A DNA stretch of 25,111 nucleotides from positions 651-25,761 of the forward strand of contig JAAMXP010001121.1 in assembly GCA_019693395.1 (NCBI GenBank), given 5' to 3'. A model generated the notes under the pieces. The model ran no database searches, was not told where the DNA came from, and was given only the letters and a program-made list of their open reading frames with translations. Position numbers and translations under genes: made by a program. Positions 9,501 to 20,310 of this stretch are shown piece by piece. This stretch comes from Ettlia oleoabundans. Its lineage: Eukaryota; Chlorophyta; Chlorophyceae; Chlamydomonadales. The stretch's first letter is position 1. Each line of letters starts with the position of its first letter.

Positions 9501-12500
9501 GCGGCTGTTCCAGCGCAAGGGCCCTCTGTTCCGTGTGGCGTCGCTGGCTTATTCTGAGGTCCCAGATGCAGCGGACGCGGCACGGCAGCTGGCGGCAGCT
9601 GGACTGGCCACCACAGTGGAGCTGAGCGCGGGCAAGTGCAGCGACAGTGACAGCTCAGCAGGCGGTAACGCCTGTTGGAGTGACCTGGCGGACCTGCTGA
9701 CTGTGCCTGAGCTGGCTGGCCTAATGGCAGCCCACAAACTCACTGCGGCATCATTGACAGCCGGAAACCGGCACAGCGCAGCACACGCCGTCCCGGCTGG
9801 GGGGCCCAAGAACCGGCAGCAGCTACTGGCAGCGCTGGGTGCCTATGCAAGCAGGTCAAGGAAAGCGGCGGAGCAGCTCCAGGAGTGGTTGCTGGATGCC
9901 ACCGGGCCTGTGGTGCAGCTATGTGAGTCAGCCTGCAAAGCAGTATGCCGCCTCCAGCGCCTCTTCTTCTTGAACGAGGGCCAGTCGCTGTCACAGGTGC
10001 AGTATGCGGATTATTGTTGTTCCAGCTTGGCTGGCTTTCTGCACGGCGTATGTGGACTTGGTTTGAGCTTGGCTTGCTTTCTGCGTTGCGCATGTGAATC
10101 GCTGCAGATTTGGCTGGTTTTCCGCCCTTGCTGGTTGTTTGCACTGTGCAGCTACCGTCGTAAGTCGCAGGTGGCCTGTCTTGGGTCTTGCAGCTGGGCT
10201 GTTTTGGGGGTTTCTGTGCATCCACCATTCACCCAAGAAGATGGCTTGCAGCACCGCATGGTAATCCATAATAAACGCATCTGCTTACGCTTCAGCTTGT
10301 GCTGCTGCAAGGGCAGTCCTTGCTCTCATGATGCTGCAGCACAGGAATACTGCTCCCTGCACAGGGCTGCTGTTCTGCCCTGCCTACCTCATATCTGCCA
10401 CTTCATGGTGCCATCTCACGGTCGCATACCCGGCCTCAACCCAGCTGTTTGCTTGCCCTCCTCCCTTCCGCTGCCCACTGTTCAGTTCCTGGCCAGCGAC
10501 TTGGGCGTCATGCAGTATCCGCAGTACCAAGTTCACCGAAGCTGCAGCGCGTTCAGCTGCCGTCAGGACCTGCTGGACTATGAGCGAGCGCTGAGCCACG
10601 TGGCAGACGTGTCGGACGCGTTGGAGGCAAGTTGGGGTGGGTGGTGGCGGGCACGCTCTCTGCTGTCAGTCATTTGATGGCTGGTAGAACGCGACAGCAA
10701 ATTGGTAGGTATATATTGGTGCCAATTCGCATGGAATGGCTATTTAAGTAAGCTGCCAGGATGCACCTTCCAATGTCAAGGTTGCTGCAACAAGGTTGCC
10801 TCATTGCAACATTGGTTATGCCCCTCCCTACCCCGGCGGCTCGTGTGGAAGCTGATGTGTGGTCAAAACCCAATAATAACACAAGCTCCTACTGACAATG
10901 ACATCAAATTTTGCTGATATCAACACCACCTCCTGTTCCATGCAGGCCGACGATTTGGAGGCTGCACAGGCAGTGCTGCAGCATGCCTGGGCTGCTCTGG
11001 ATGCCAATCTCCATAAACAGGCGCGCCCCCTCGCCTGCTGCTACAATGCGTGCGACCACTTGCTGCCCTTTGTCTGCCGCTGTTAGGCTCACTCCCCAGC
11101 CCTTCGTCAGTTGTTAGCTGCTCATCCCCCCCATGGTCGCTGGCCGTTGCTGATGTTGCCTCAATGCTGACTACCTGCTGTTCAATATGGGTTGTACAGC
11201 CACCTTAGGCTCCTGTCTCGCTGCCTGCAGGTGCGAGAGGGCATCCATGGATTCCTGCACCAATTCAATTCAGGTGAGGCTTTCATGTGTTCGGTCGCTG
11301 GCTTGTTATTGTGTACGCAATGCAACAACTGCTCATGCCGTTGCGACTTCGAAGGCTTGCTTTGCTGTACACCTGGCATGTCCATGGCAGGGCCTGGTTT
11401 AGCCATCGCAAAACGTTGATCATCTTGATACATGCAACTCATCTCATGGCGAGTCAGGCTTAGCCACCTTCCTCCCCTGGTCTGCATTGCACTGCCCGTA
11501 GGCTGGGTGTACTGCCAGATGGCTCACACAGGGGTGGCCCTGCTGGAGCGGCAGAAGCGGTACAAGGAGGCGGTGGAGCGGTTGGACACGCTGCTGGGTG
11601 AGTTGAGGGCAAGGCGCCACCTTGGATGGCTTGCGGCTGTAATGTGGCGTTTCTCGAGTTGGCACAGGACATAGAGGTAGCACACGATGACGGCGGCGGT
11701 GTTGCAGGTGTTGAGCTGTCGTGGAAGCAAGCCAAACCGATTGCTGCGTTAAACATTCCTTGACGCTGCTTGGGCTATTTTGGCGTTGTTCCAAGTGCAG
11801 GTGGCTGCTGCTGTCCCTCGCGCCGAGGGGATTGGTGGGAGCGGCTGTCCATAAATCTTAAGCACCTGGGCAGGTGGGTGGCAAGGAGAGGCTGGGCTAT
11901 GCCTGGGTTCTGGCTGTCACTGTGAATGCTCTGGTCATACCGAGCGCAGCAGTACTAAGCGGAGGGTACTGCCTAGGCTGAAGCTACATCATATGCAAGG
12001 ACACCCTAAACTTCTGTGCGCGGTAGAATATCACTGCACAGCTATGCTGTGTGTGTGCTGGACCTGCGCAGCTATGGTTAGTGTGTGCTAGACCCTTTAT
12101 GCACAGCCATCGTCCCTTGCAGGCATGAAGCCGCCCTGGAGAGAGCCGAGGCTGCACTGGCTGATGAGTGGTTGAGCTGCGGGTCCCGCCTGGCGCTGCA
12201 GCGCCGCGTGCTCTTCCTGGGTGCGCTCGCTGTTACTTCTTCTTGGCATCTGCTTCGGCTTCTGCTCGTGCCCCTTGCTCTTGGTCTTGATTTTATATTT
12301 CACAGTCTGCCCAACCACCGTGCACCGTGCTGCCACACAGTTGCTTCTAGATGCCTGGTCCAGCCTGTGCCTTTTAGATTTGGAATTGAGATCTGCTGCC
12401 CAGCGCTGCAGGCCCGTTGCTTCTGTAAAATCACAAGTAGATTAAGGCGTGGGTGCCCATGTGCATGACAACAACCCACGCATACAAGCACCTGGTTGGC

Positions 12501-14728
12501 GATAATGCAGCCATGCATCTTGTGTGTTGCACTTCTGATACCTAACTTGCAGGCAAGCCTCCCTGGCGCTGGAAGCCCCCGCCGTGGAAGGCAGCGGCAC
12601 AGCGTGAGCCGCCACAGGTGGAGATCACGGGCCGGCCCTTGAACCGCGTGACAGGTAGGGCAAGGTGGATGGTTTCGGTTTCCTATCGCGGTCCTTGCAA
12701 CGGTGCAGCCTGCAAGGCACCGTTGCCGCTATGCAACTCGCTGATGGGCGTAGCTTGTCCCGCTTTCTACCGCACAGCCCCACACCTTTAACGGTCCATG
12801 CCCACATTCTTGCGGGGTCCGCAATAGGTATGTATCAGGGATTACCATCCCTTGAATCCATATGAGGTGTGATGTCCCGGGCGCAGGCACCAAGAGCAGG
12901 TTTTATGGGCTCGACGACGAGCAGTGCAGTGTGGAGGAGCTGGCCCTTCAGTTTTACGCCAGCCAGGAGGGCGGCGGCTGGAAGGGAGTGCACAGGTGTG
13001 GCATGCATGAGTGTTGCACTCCTTGCACCTTAAAACATACACAAGTCAATAGCATCTGTTAGATGTGTGTATGAGAGCTCACTTAAGCCTCGCCCACAAG
13101 TCTTAGCCAACCAAAGCTGCTTCGCTGCCAGCTGGCCGGGTTGGGTCGCGCGGCAGTGAGTTAAGCTTGTTGCCATGGCGCCGTATCTCTTTGCCAGCTC
13201 TTTTAAGTACCAGCCCTGCTGGTGTATCGCCAATGGTGCTGCTTGCTGCAGTGAGGGCGGCATCTGGGCCACACTATTTGGACTGCTGATGTGGGATGTG
13301 CTCTTCATGCCAGTTCCTGATGTCTTCCGCACACCATTCCAGGTTGGCTGGCTAGTCTAGGCCAGTCTTGTATGGGTGGTCTTGTGGTACAGCTCTTGCA
13401 GCACTGAAACCGCACACAACCTTTCTGGTTTCCAAGGTGGTACCCAGGTTGGCTGTAGCAGCACAGCGAGGCAGTCCAGCAATATGCAGCAATCACAGCC
13501 ATTATACAAGTTAGCCAGATACTATGGCACTCATATCTAGATGCAGGGAGTGCCCCAAAAGGCAGGATGCATTGCTGTCTCAATAAGCCTTCTTTCAGGC
13601 TTGTTTTCATCTGCAGACAGCACCTTTGGATCTCGACACCCCCACCTTCTACCCCACGCGCAAGGTGGGGCTACCAGCAGGGTGTGCATTCTAGCACGTG
13701 TCACGACCTTCAATGTGCTGCCGGGAGCTGGGCAGGCCCCCTCCTGATGCTGCTTCTGCCTAATACTACGGTCAATGCAAGTGGCTTCTGGTGACGGAAT
13801 GTCGGCAGCCACCGCCAAAATAGCCTACCAATACCAACAAATAGCATTTGCCTCACCAATGCAACTGACAACTGGCTCCTGACGGGGATGTTTCATCCAC
13901 GACATATCAAACGGCCCCACCGTCTAAGTCTGCAGGAGGCAGTCGAGGCGTGCCTGGCGCGGGTGGCAGCAGGAGAAGCACCCCGCATGCTGCGCCTTGC
14001 CTGGGAGCGGCACCAGGGCATCATGTGCCGGGGCGTGAGCTGGGACCGACACAGCCTACCAGAGCTTGTGTTGGTGGTGCAGTGCATTGGCGGGCCCCAG
14101 CTCGCAGCTGTGCTGCGCTTGCTGGCCCAGGACCATGGCGGCTGGTCAGGTGCGTGGATGTCAGCGGCTATGGAGCAGAATGCTTTCCACTTGATTGTAG
14201 CAAAGCACAATTTACAAGCCACCGCCGTGCATGTATGAAGCTGGATCTTATTCGCTCTTTCCTGTGAAGCAAGTTTGCCTGAATTGCTTTCGTTTCTACC
14301 CTGTTACCGTACAGGCGGCATGCCTGATCTGCTGCTTTGGCGCCCGGAGCATCTTGATGCAAAGGTAGCAGAGGTGAGGCCCCATGCAACCTGGCAGCAG
14401 CAATCCCCCATAAATCGCATTGCAGCGGAAGGGCAGAATAAACAATGTGAAGAGAGGAGGGTCGATGCCTCCTTAGGCTGACTTGTGCGCATTACGCTTT
14501 TGGAATATACTGTGGCTGTGCAGCTCTGTTTGCCACATTGCCACGTCTGCTTATTATTGATGACAGCGGTTGCAACCACTCTTCACATGTGTTTAGGTGA
14601 AGGGCCCACGGGACCGCCTTTCAGCGCAGCAGACAGCCTGGATGCATGCATTGGCTGATGCAGGCCTGCGTGCGGAGGTGCTCAAGGTTGTCCAACCAGA
14701 GCAGGCAAGCGGCAAGCGGCGGCGGTAG
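6580..14728 (+). CDS. FAN1: FAN1 structure-specific DNA-repair nuclease
   Basis: FAN1 is a 5' flap endonuclease/5'-3' exonuclease that repairs interstrand crosslinks in the nucleus. My model gives about 1146 residues. Exons: 6580-6967, 7120-7934, 8171 (or 8132)-8241, 8497-8629, 8847-9071, 9469-9996, 10486-10626, 10946-11020, 11231-11273, 11502-11597, 11801-11873, 12123-12220, 12553-12654, 12887-12995, 13252-13342, 13617-13664, 13936-14149, 14315-14373, 14597-14728. All phases agree. Domains in order: N-terminal LLSLLGRD segment; UBZ4 finger (Cys111, Cys114, His128, Cys132); poly-Gln linker; second C2HC finger (380-397); HIRAN (about 402-470); RLFQRKGPLFRV and the SAP helix pair (LADLLTVPEL); helical/TPR-like region; VRR-NUC. 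Catalytic residues are present: Glu967 (SEGGIW), Asp1088 (GGMPD), Glu1103 and Lys1105 (EVKGP). Two introns use GC donors, one weak. The first HIRAN strand is poorly resolved. Confidence 0.93.
7209..7319 (+). repeat. CAG/CAA-rich poly-glutamine tract inside FAN1
   Basis: Within the second FAN1 exon, CAG and CAA codons make Gln-rich runs between the UBZ finger and the basic segment SKRRTRAE. Mixed CAG/CAA codons suggest the tract is not a freshly expanded pure triplet array. Confidence 0.75.
10025..10150 (+). repeat. Three tandem 42-base units in a FAN1 intron
   Basis: Three degenerate units begin at 10025, 10067 and 10109, each starting with a form of GCTTGGCTGGCTTTCTGC. They lie in the intron after the SAP-containing exon. 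The unit length is a multiple of three and no stop occurs in the exon frame. Confidence 0.65.
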
Positions 14729-14767
14729 GCCGGATGTGGAGAATGCTTACGCAGTAGATGCCCCCTG

Positions 14768-14772
14768 TGTAA
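14768..14772 (+). terminator. TGTAA polyadenylation element for FAN1
   Basis: TGTAA lies 40 bases after the FAN1 stop codon, a usual distance for green algae. Motif and position are the only evidence. Confidence 0.5.
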
Positions 14773-15360
14773 GTGCGTATCGAACACGGTGGTGCACGCA
14801 GTAAGACGTGGAGGCAGCTCAGAAACCCTTTCTCTGTGCACTCTGGCTGCTGTTATGGTGGGCCAGAATGGTCGCACCGCAGGCAAAAAGTCTTTGCTCA
14901 CGCCCAGGTGACACCCAGCGCCTGCGATGAAGCACGGCTGCTAGCACCCATGTTTATGTGTCAGGTGTTATGTACCCTATTAAAGAAGGGCGGAAGCGGA
15001 AGAACCCTTCATTCAAGCATTTTAGCTTAGCTAAATGCAGCTGTCTACTGTGCTGCCACGTCAGCCGCCTGGTTGGTGTCTGTTGAGCACAAGGAGCAGA
15101 AACAAAAAGGCCTCTATCATTCACATTAAGCCAAAGAACCATGACGATTTCGGTCCACAATGTTGCTCAAGGGCAGTGTGAACTCAGCTTACAGATATGT
15201 AGGGGCTGAAGTGCCGCGCGGCTGAAGCCCGCTGAATTCGGGCGGGGGCGCCAGCTGTCCTCCAGGAGTCCCACATCTCAAAAACCGTTCGTCACCCAAC
15301 CGGGAAATCGCTTGTTCAGAGCTGGTACGCTTGTATGCAGCATTTCAAAGGAAGGCATTT

Positions 15361-15512
15361 AGGCTGGGGCGTCTTCCCTGCAGGCCGAAGAATCGGCGGG
15401 CTCCCGGCGCCCCGGCTCGCGTTCCCCGTTGCGACTTGCAATTATTTGCTGGACACAAGCCTTGCTGCGCAGCAGCGCGGCAACTTTGCTATGCTCGCAC
15501 AGCGTCCATCCC
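15361..15512 (+). repeat. Dispersed repeat, copy B
   Basis: It aligns with 18831-18970 (same strand) and with the reverse complement of 690-850. Shared landmarks in order are AGGCTGGG (A and B only), GGCCGAAGA/GGCCGGAGA, TTGCGAC, GCGCAGCAGCGCG and CGTCCATCCC/CGCCCATCCC. Small insertions and deletions break any common reading frame. Confidence 0.55.
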
Positions 15513-16025
15513 TTGAGGCGGGTGCAGCACAGGTTTTTCATCTTACATCTTATGAATGGCCTGTGCGCCTCATGAATGGCTTGAGATAGCCAAACTGAGG
15601 AAACAGGTGGGGTGCTGCCTACAGGACTGTTCGTGGCCAGTTCCGGGGATGCTGTTCAATGCACTGCACACACTTCCATTTATCCATAGCCAACCCCCAT
15701 ATGTTCTAGTTCACCTGATAGCCTTCCTACACCCATGTGTACTTGCTGCCTTGCAACGCTCTCAGTGCACTGGTTGCCTTACTGCTGTGTGGTCTTCCCG
15801 CGTTGCCTGCCCACCATCCCGCCTGCCACACACCCCCTTCCTTTTTTCCCTTCTCATTTTCCCGTTGGCACCACCAGAGGTTTGCACTTTTGCCCCATCA
15901 GCCTGCCGCCTCAACAAGTCTGAATCCACAAGTTGAATGCACTCTACTTGCAGAGATTATCGGCGGTAGATGTCGGCCAGCTGTGCGCACCCCTGGGGAG
16001 AAGTATGGTACACGGCCGCTTCCTG

Positions 16026-16240
16026 CTGGCGCGACAGGCAGGCCCCAGTACTTTGCTCTCAACAACTCTAACCGGCAGCACCCAGAATTTTAGGCAGCTT
16101 GTGGAGGCATCCACCCGGCTCCCTGCTGGCACGACAGGTGCACCCAGCAGGCGGGACAGGCAGCTCATGCAGGTGGAATAGCTGGTGCGGGCGGGACAGG
16201 TAGCTTCCTGTCAGGCGGGACAAGCAACTCCTCCCAGGCA
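16026..16240 (+). repeat. GCGGGACAGG minisatellite upstream of secreted-protein gene 1
   Basis: About five irregular copies of a motif like GGCGGGACARGYARCTYCT occur here, the last two next to each other at about 16191 and 16215. The matching array lies before gene 2. Being retained upstream of both paralogues, it may be regulatory, but that is inference. Confidence 0.55.
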
Positions 16241-16619
16241 GGTGAAGTGCAAAGGCAAGAATGTCAGTGATTGGCTTGCTTTACACACAAGAGGTGTTGC
16301 TGGGGTTGTTTGTGTAGCGCAGGACGGTCAGCTTCGGGGAGCGTGCTGCGCACGCTGGGCTGCTGGCCTCATAGTCTTGCTGCTGCTGCTTGCTCCTCCT
16401 ATATCCAACTGCAGTGACTTCGCTGTTAAGGAGCCACCTGGGTGATTTGTTGAGGTAAGAGAAGTAGCCTGCTAGCCTTCAGCTGCTTCAATGCCCTCTG
16501 TGGTTTGGGCAAAGTCAACGGAAGACTGTTGCCCAAGCTTGTGGTTTTCAAGCTGGGACAGACTGCTGGCTCCGCCATTCACAGCATTCCTGCTGCAGAC
16601 ATTGGCAACATCCGCAAGC

Positions 16620-17748
16620 ATGCGGTCTCTGCTCCTGATTGCCCTGGTGGCCGGGTGAGGTCGTGGCGGCAGGTCCTGTGTACTGCAGCTTTGACCTGGC
16701 CAATTACCAAAGCTGCTCTTCGTGTTTTAGCATACACTTCTGTCTGCCCGTTCTGCCTCTCAAAGTGCTGCAATGTTCGGCGTGTATCCCTGCGCATGCC
16801 CACACTCCCTTTTGCCATGCTCAATCTTGCAGGCTGCTGGCGGCTCCTGCCCTGTGTGCCAAATCTGGTCAGTGCCACCCTGCCCACCTTTGCTGCTTGC
16901 CTTGCCACCCGCACGCCTGCATGCCTGCCAGCCAGCCACCTGCATGCCAGGTGACAGCAGTCACAGCTTCCTACCTGCCTGACCAGCATTAAGTGCTGCT
17001 GCTCACGTGCTGGCTGCTCTCTGACCGCACCGCCGCTGCAAGCCCGGCTTGCTGCTTCCATGCATATGCCGACGCATAAAACTCCTGTATCAGTCTCTGC
17101 AAATGTCCCCTCCATCGTATATGTTGCAACTGGATGCAGAGCCGGCTGAGACTGATGACCAGCCAAGCCCCCTGCGCGCCCTCCTGTCAAGCTACCACCC
17201 CTACTACCCCTACTACCCCGAGTACCACAAGCCCGAGTATGAGAAGCCCGAGAAGGAACCTTATGAGAAGCCCAAGTATGAGAAGCCTGAGAAGGAGGAG
17301 TATGAGAAGCCCGAGTACCACAAGCCCGAGTACGAGAAGCCCGACAAGCCTAAGTACGAGAAGCCCGAGAAAGAGGAGAAGGAGAAGCCCAAGTACGACA
17401 AGCACATCGATTACCCACCCTACGACAAAGGTAGGTGGGCTTGCGTGTGTTGTTCCAGCGGGTTGCGGTCACCCTGTTGACAAATCGTGCCAGTCACGAT
17501 TCTGAAGCTGCAGCAAAGCTTGCCACGGCGTGCAGCTGGCTTCCAAACTGTGCATCCTGCTGCTGGTGCAAAGCTGCCCAGCCATTGTCGGGCTGCACCT
17601 GATTGGCAGGAGGCCCATTGCTTTTTTATGCCTGAGACTGCTGCAGCTGCTTATTATTGATGTTAATGTATGCATACAAACGCATATGTTGATGTGGCTC
17701 GCGCTTGGCTGTTGTGTTCCCCCTACGCGTGCTTCCGCAGGCCACTGA
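16620..17748 (+). CDS. Secreted Tyr/Lys/Pro/Glu-repeat protein (gene 1 of the tandem pair)
   Basis: I do not recognise a named family. Four exons (16620-16654, 16833-16867, 17140-17430, 17741-17748) give 122 residues with matching phases. Residues 1-21 are a clear signal peptide (MRSLLLIALVAG, then LLAAPALCA) with likely cleavage after Ala21. The segment PAETDDQPSPLRALLSS is shared with gene 2. The rest is low complexity: YHPYYPYYPEY, then ten x-K-P units such as PEYEKPEKE and KPKYEKPEK, then IDYPPYDKGH and the stop. Tyr, Lys, Pro and Glu make up nearly all of it, as in plant proline-rich wall proteins and mussel foot proteins. It could be a wall or adhesive protein cross-linked through Tyr; this is inferred from composition. 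The tiny last exon (Gly-His-stop) is the least certain part. Confidence 0.8.
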
Positions 17749-18017
17749 ATCAAGGGCGATGGGCTGCTGCCCTTTTGGAGAAGGGGAGCTGCTGGCCTCC
17801 AAAGCGTCCCGGCCATGGTGAAGGTCAGCCAGGGGCTGAACCCAGTGTGGCGAGATCAACAGTGGATATGCGGTACACCCTGGACATGCACAGCAAACCG
17901 CGGGCAACTATTTCTTTATGCAATGCCACGCTTTGATAAACAACATTTGCTTAGGAGATGATGAACCTCTTCCTTCAACAGTGCTGCAACATGTACATTT
18001 GGCGAACACGTTGCACA

Positions 18018-18022
18018 TGTAA
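18018..18022 (+). terminator. TGTAA polyadenylation element for secreted-protein gene 1
   Basis: TGTAA occurs 270 bases after the proposed stop at 17746-17748. It is the nearest such element seen downstream. Confidence 0.4.
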
Positions 18023-18830
18023 TGCATTTTCCCCATATCCTTGTCCCGTTGTTTCAGCACTCGACACCCAGTTCCTGTTCTCAAGTTGGGAGTGAATTCA
18101 GCTGCATGCCGCCTGCAGCATGCCACGGACAGGATATTGCAACGTGCTAGGGGTCATCAGCGCAGCATTTGCTGAACTGGCACTTAAATCTGATGGCAGC
18201 TTGTGGGGCTGTCTTTTCTGCAACGTCGGGGACCTGCTGACCCTTGCACAGAATTAGGCTTGCAGCAGCAAATTCAGGGCCGCTTTCGCCTCGGAATGCA
18301 GCAGTGCATGGCAGCTGCAAACGCCACTGCAGCGGTAACTGACACTCAGCAGCAGCCGCTGCCGCATGCAATGCCTCACCACCACCGTGGCAGCAACATC
18401 GGCAGGATGTCTACAACACACGAAGCAGTTCATCACCAGAAGCGCAACTCCACGTGTTGCTTGCCCTGTGCCTGAACGCATCTGAAGCTCTCAGGGTACC
18501 TGGCGGGTACCGTCCCAACCCCAGCAGGGGTGCCCAAGGCCCTGCCGACATTTTCTGCAAGGCCTCCTTGTAGGCTCGTACACGTAAAAATGTATCAGGG
18601 GCAGATGAATCGCGGCCTCAATATAAACAACCACCCAAGGCAGGCAGCATGCAACACACGTATCTTGCGCCCCTGTCAGTCACCACTCTCGTGCCAGCAT
18701 GGCGCCGTCAGCTAGCTGCAGCTGTCGCACGCATTACTGGCAACCATCGTCTCCGCTGTAGTTGCTCGACGCTTTTATGACTGTTGTCATCTTGCAACGA
18801 GACCCAGCGATGCTGCGCCTTCTCCGCTGC

Positions 18831-18970
18831 TAGCCGGAGAGGATGAGCTGCTTCGCGCCTGGCTGGCGCTATTATTGCGACCTGCCACTTTCTTTGCAGA
18901 AGCTTTGATGCGCAGCAGTGCGCAGTTCTGCTATGCCCTCAAAGCGCCCATCCCGCCCCGCCATTGCTGC
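18831..18970 (+). repeat. Dispersed repeat, copy C
   Basis: It is the tandem partner of copy B (15361-15512) and the inverted partner of copy A (690-850). The frame starting LLAGEDELLRAWLALLL at about 18828 is open through RHCCRC, but that frame is not kept intact in copies A and B. Confidence 0.55.
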
Positions 18971-19667
18971 CGTTGCCGGCCTTCTGGGTTGCACAGGCAG
19001 GTCTGTTTTGAACGGCCGTCATCCCAGCGAACACTGTAGTGCATAAAGCAGCGTTGATCCGCGAAAAGGCCATTGCCAGGCTCGCTTGGGCATAGGAATG
19101 CAGTCTGGTGCACTCCCCATCCCCCTTGGTCACTTGCCCCAGTTGAAAGCAGCCCGCAGCCCTATGCTGAATGAATTGCGCACCATGCATGTGCGTTGGG
19201 GCAGATGGAGCTGCTTGCCTTAAATGTTATCCGGCAAGCTGCAGGGCTTAGCGCCACTGACGGCTGAACAGCTAGCAGGTCTGGCGACTTGGATTTGCGC
19301 CCGCTTGTTGCCGGTCTGTTGGTTTGTGGAGGGAGTGCCACTTCAATTGCTGTGTGCACCACCACCAGTTGGCTTACGGACCCACCATGTATTCTACTTT
19401 ATACGCCAGGCTTTCCATGTGAACCCAGGTGTGCTTGTTGCCTACCTGCCTGGGTGCGTTGATGTGCTACTTTCCACGTTGCTTGCCGGCCTGGCAGCCC
19501 ACAGCCTGGCTTGCCAGCCAGCCCGTCGGCACCTCAAACAGCCCTTTGTTTTGCGTTTGCATCATCTCATTGACCACCTGCCAGCTGGATCAGGCGGAAA
19601 GCGTGTTGGTTGGCATCAGTAGTCCCAAACCAACCTATAGCCCGTTTCTACCCTGTCTGTCACGCAG

Positions 19668-19739
19668 TTCATCGGAGGGGAAAGGCGTCCAGCCTTGCGC
19701 ATGTATTTGGGGAGCACTATGAGCCGTGTGGTGAGACAG
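19668..19739 (+). pseudogene. Exon-like remnant (IGGxRRPALR) duplicated at about 15954
   Basis: A 72-base open segment sits between a good acceptor (CACGCAG) and a strong donor (CAG|GTAGGTGAG). It encodes FIGGERRPALRMYLGSTM followed by SRVVRQ. The homologous stretch near 15954-16034 keeps an IGG-RPA-R pattern in the same frame, while its donor has become GCAGGC. No partner exon could be attached, so it may be a relic of a gene duplicated with the secreted-protein locus. Confidence 0.4.
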
Positions 19740-19830
19740 GTAGGTGAGAGCTAGCTTCCAAACGTAACCAAACCACGGGAGAGCACAGAGGGCTGTTGGG
19801 CGGGATGTGTGTGTGTTGGTGGGGGAGGCC

Positions 19831-19905
19831 TGGCGGGACTGGCAGCTGCTCCTGGCGGGACGCGTAACTCCTCTGTCACGCGGGACAAGCAACTCCTCTC
19901 AGGCA
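19831..19905 (+). repeat. GCGGGACA minisatellite upstream of secreted-protein gene 2
   Basis: Three units begin with GCGGGAC at 19833, 19855 and 19880, spaced 22 and 25 bases. The last unit is nearly identical to the last unit before gene 1. Confidence 0.6.
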
Positions 19906-20310
19906 GGCAGGGTTTACACAGGGACAACACGCCGCTGCTAGCTTGCTTTGCACGCAAGATGCGGCTTTACAAGTATTGTGGTGCTTCAGCTTGCTCTATC
20001 CCTGGGTGCGGGACGGTCAACTCCAGAGGGACTGTGCTGTGCACGCTGTGCTGACTGCCTTCTTATGCTTGTTGCTGCACCCTACTCCTCACCCTTTCAC
20101 TTGTACTTTGTCTCTCCAGGGTTCCAGAGGTGAGGGAAGTAGCCTCCACCCTCCACTCATTCACCGCCCTGTGTGGCTGGCTGGCAAGTGATAGGGACCT
20201 GTTGCCCTGGGCAGCAGGCAAAGTCAATCCTGAAAGATCTCGCAACAACAAATGCTTCCCTCACGCTGCAGGCACCGACGTGGCTAACAAATCCCGCCTG
20301 ACCCGCGATG

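Larger units (their letters stand above)
14729..16619. other. Region between FAN1 and the first secreted-protein gene
   Basis: It begins with the FAN1 3' untranslated region (TGTAA at 14768). From about 15361 it belongs to the first half of a tandem duplication: repeat copy B, an exon-like remnant near 15954, a GCGGGACA minisatellite at about 16026-16240, then the promoter and leader of the gene at 16620. No intact gene is recognised. Confidence 0.55.
17749..20310. other. Region between the two secreted-protein genes
   Basis: It starts with the 3' untranslated region of gene 1 (TGTAA at 18018). From 18022 to about 18830 I see nothing I can name. From 18831 it is the second half of the tandem duplication: repeat copy C, an exon-like remnant at 19668-19739, the GCGGGACA array at 19831-19905, then the leader of gene 2. 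Open frames such as 18203-18475 and 19224-19622 have no recognisable protein. Confidence 0.5.

Noticed and set aside
9167..9625. Frame starting MSCLFSHPPAEMVADKG as an extra FAN1 exon
   Set aside because: Joining 9071 directly to 9469 in phase 0 gives the uninterrupted FAN1 segment (AAYKALPLPCQCLFLRLF), so an exon between is unnecessary.
17187..17405. Minus-strand open frame of almost only Leu, Val and Gly
   Set aside because: It is the exact antisense of the Tyr/Lys/Pro/Glu repeat exon; the repeat codons force the hydrophobic reading.
17134..17505. Ser/Arg-rich plus-strand frame over the repeat exon
   Set aside because: It is a shifted reading of the same repeat and runs past the splice donor at 17431; the signal-peptide exons join the other frame.
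19224..19622. 132-codon plus-strand frame
   Set aside because: Only its first part (LSGKLQGLAPLTAEQLAGLA) looks protein-like; there is no homologous frame in the first duplication half and no joining exon.
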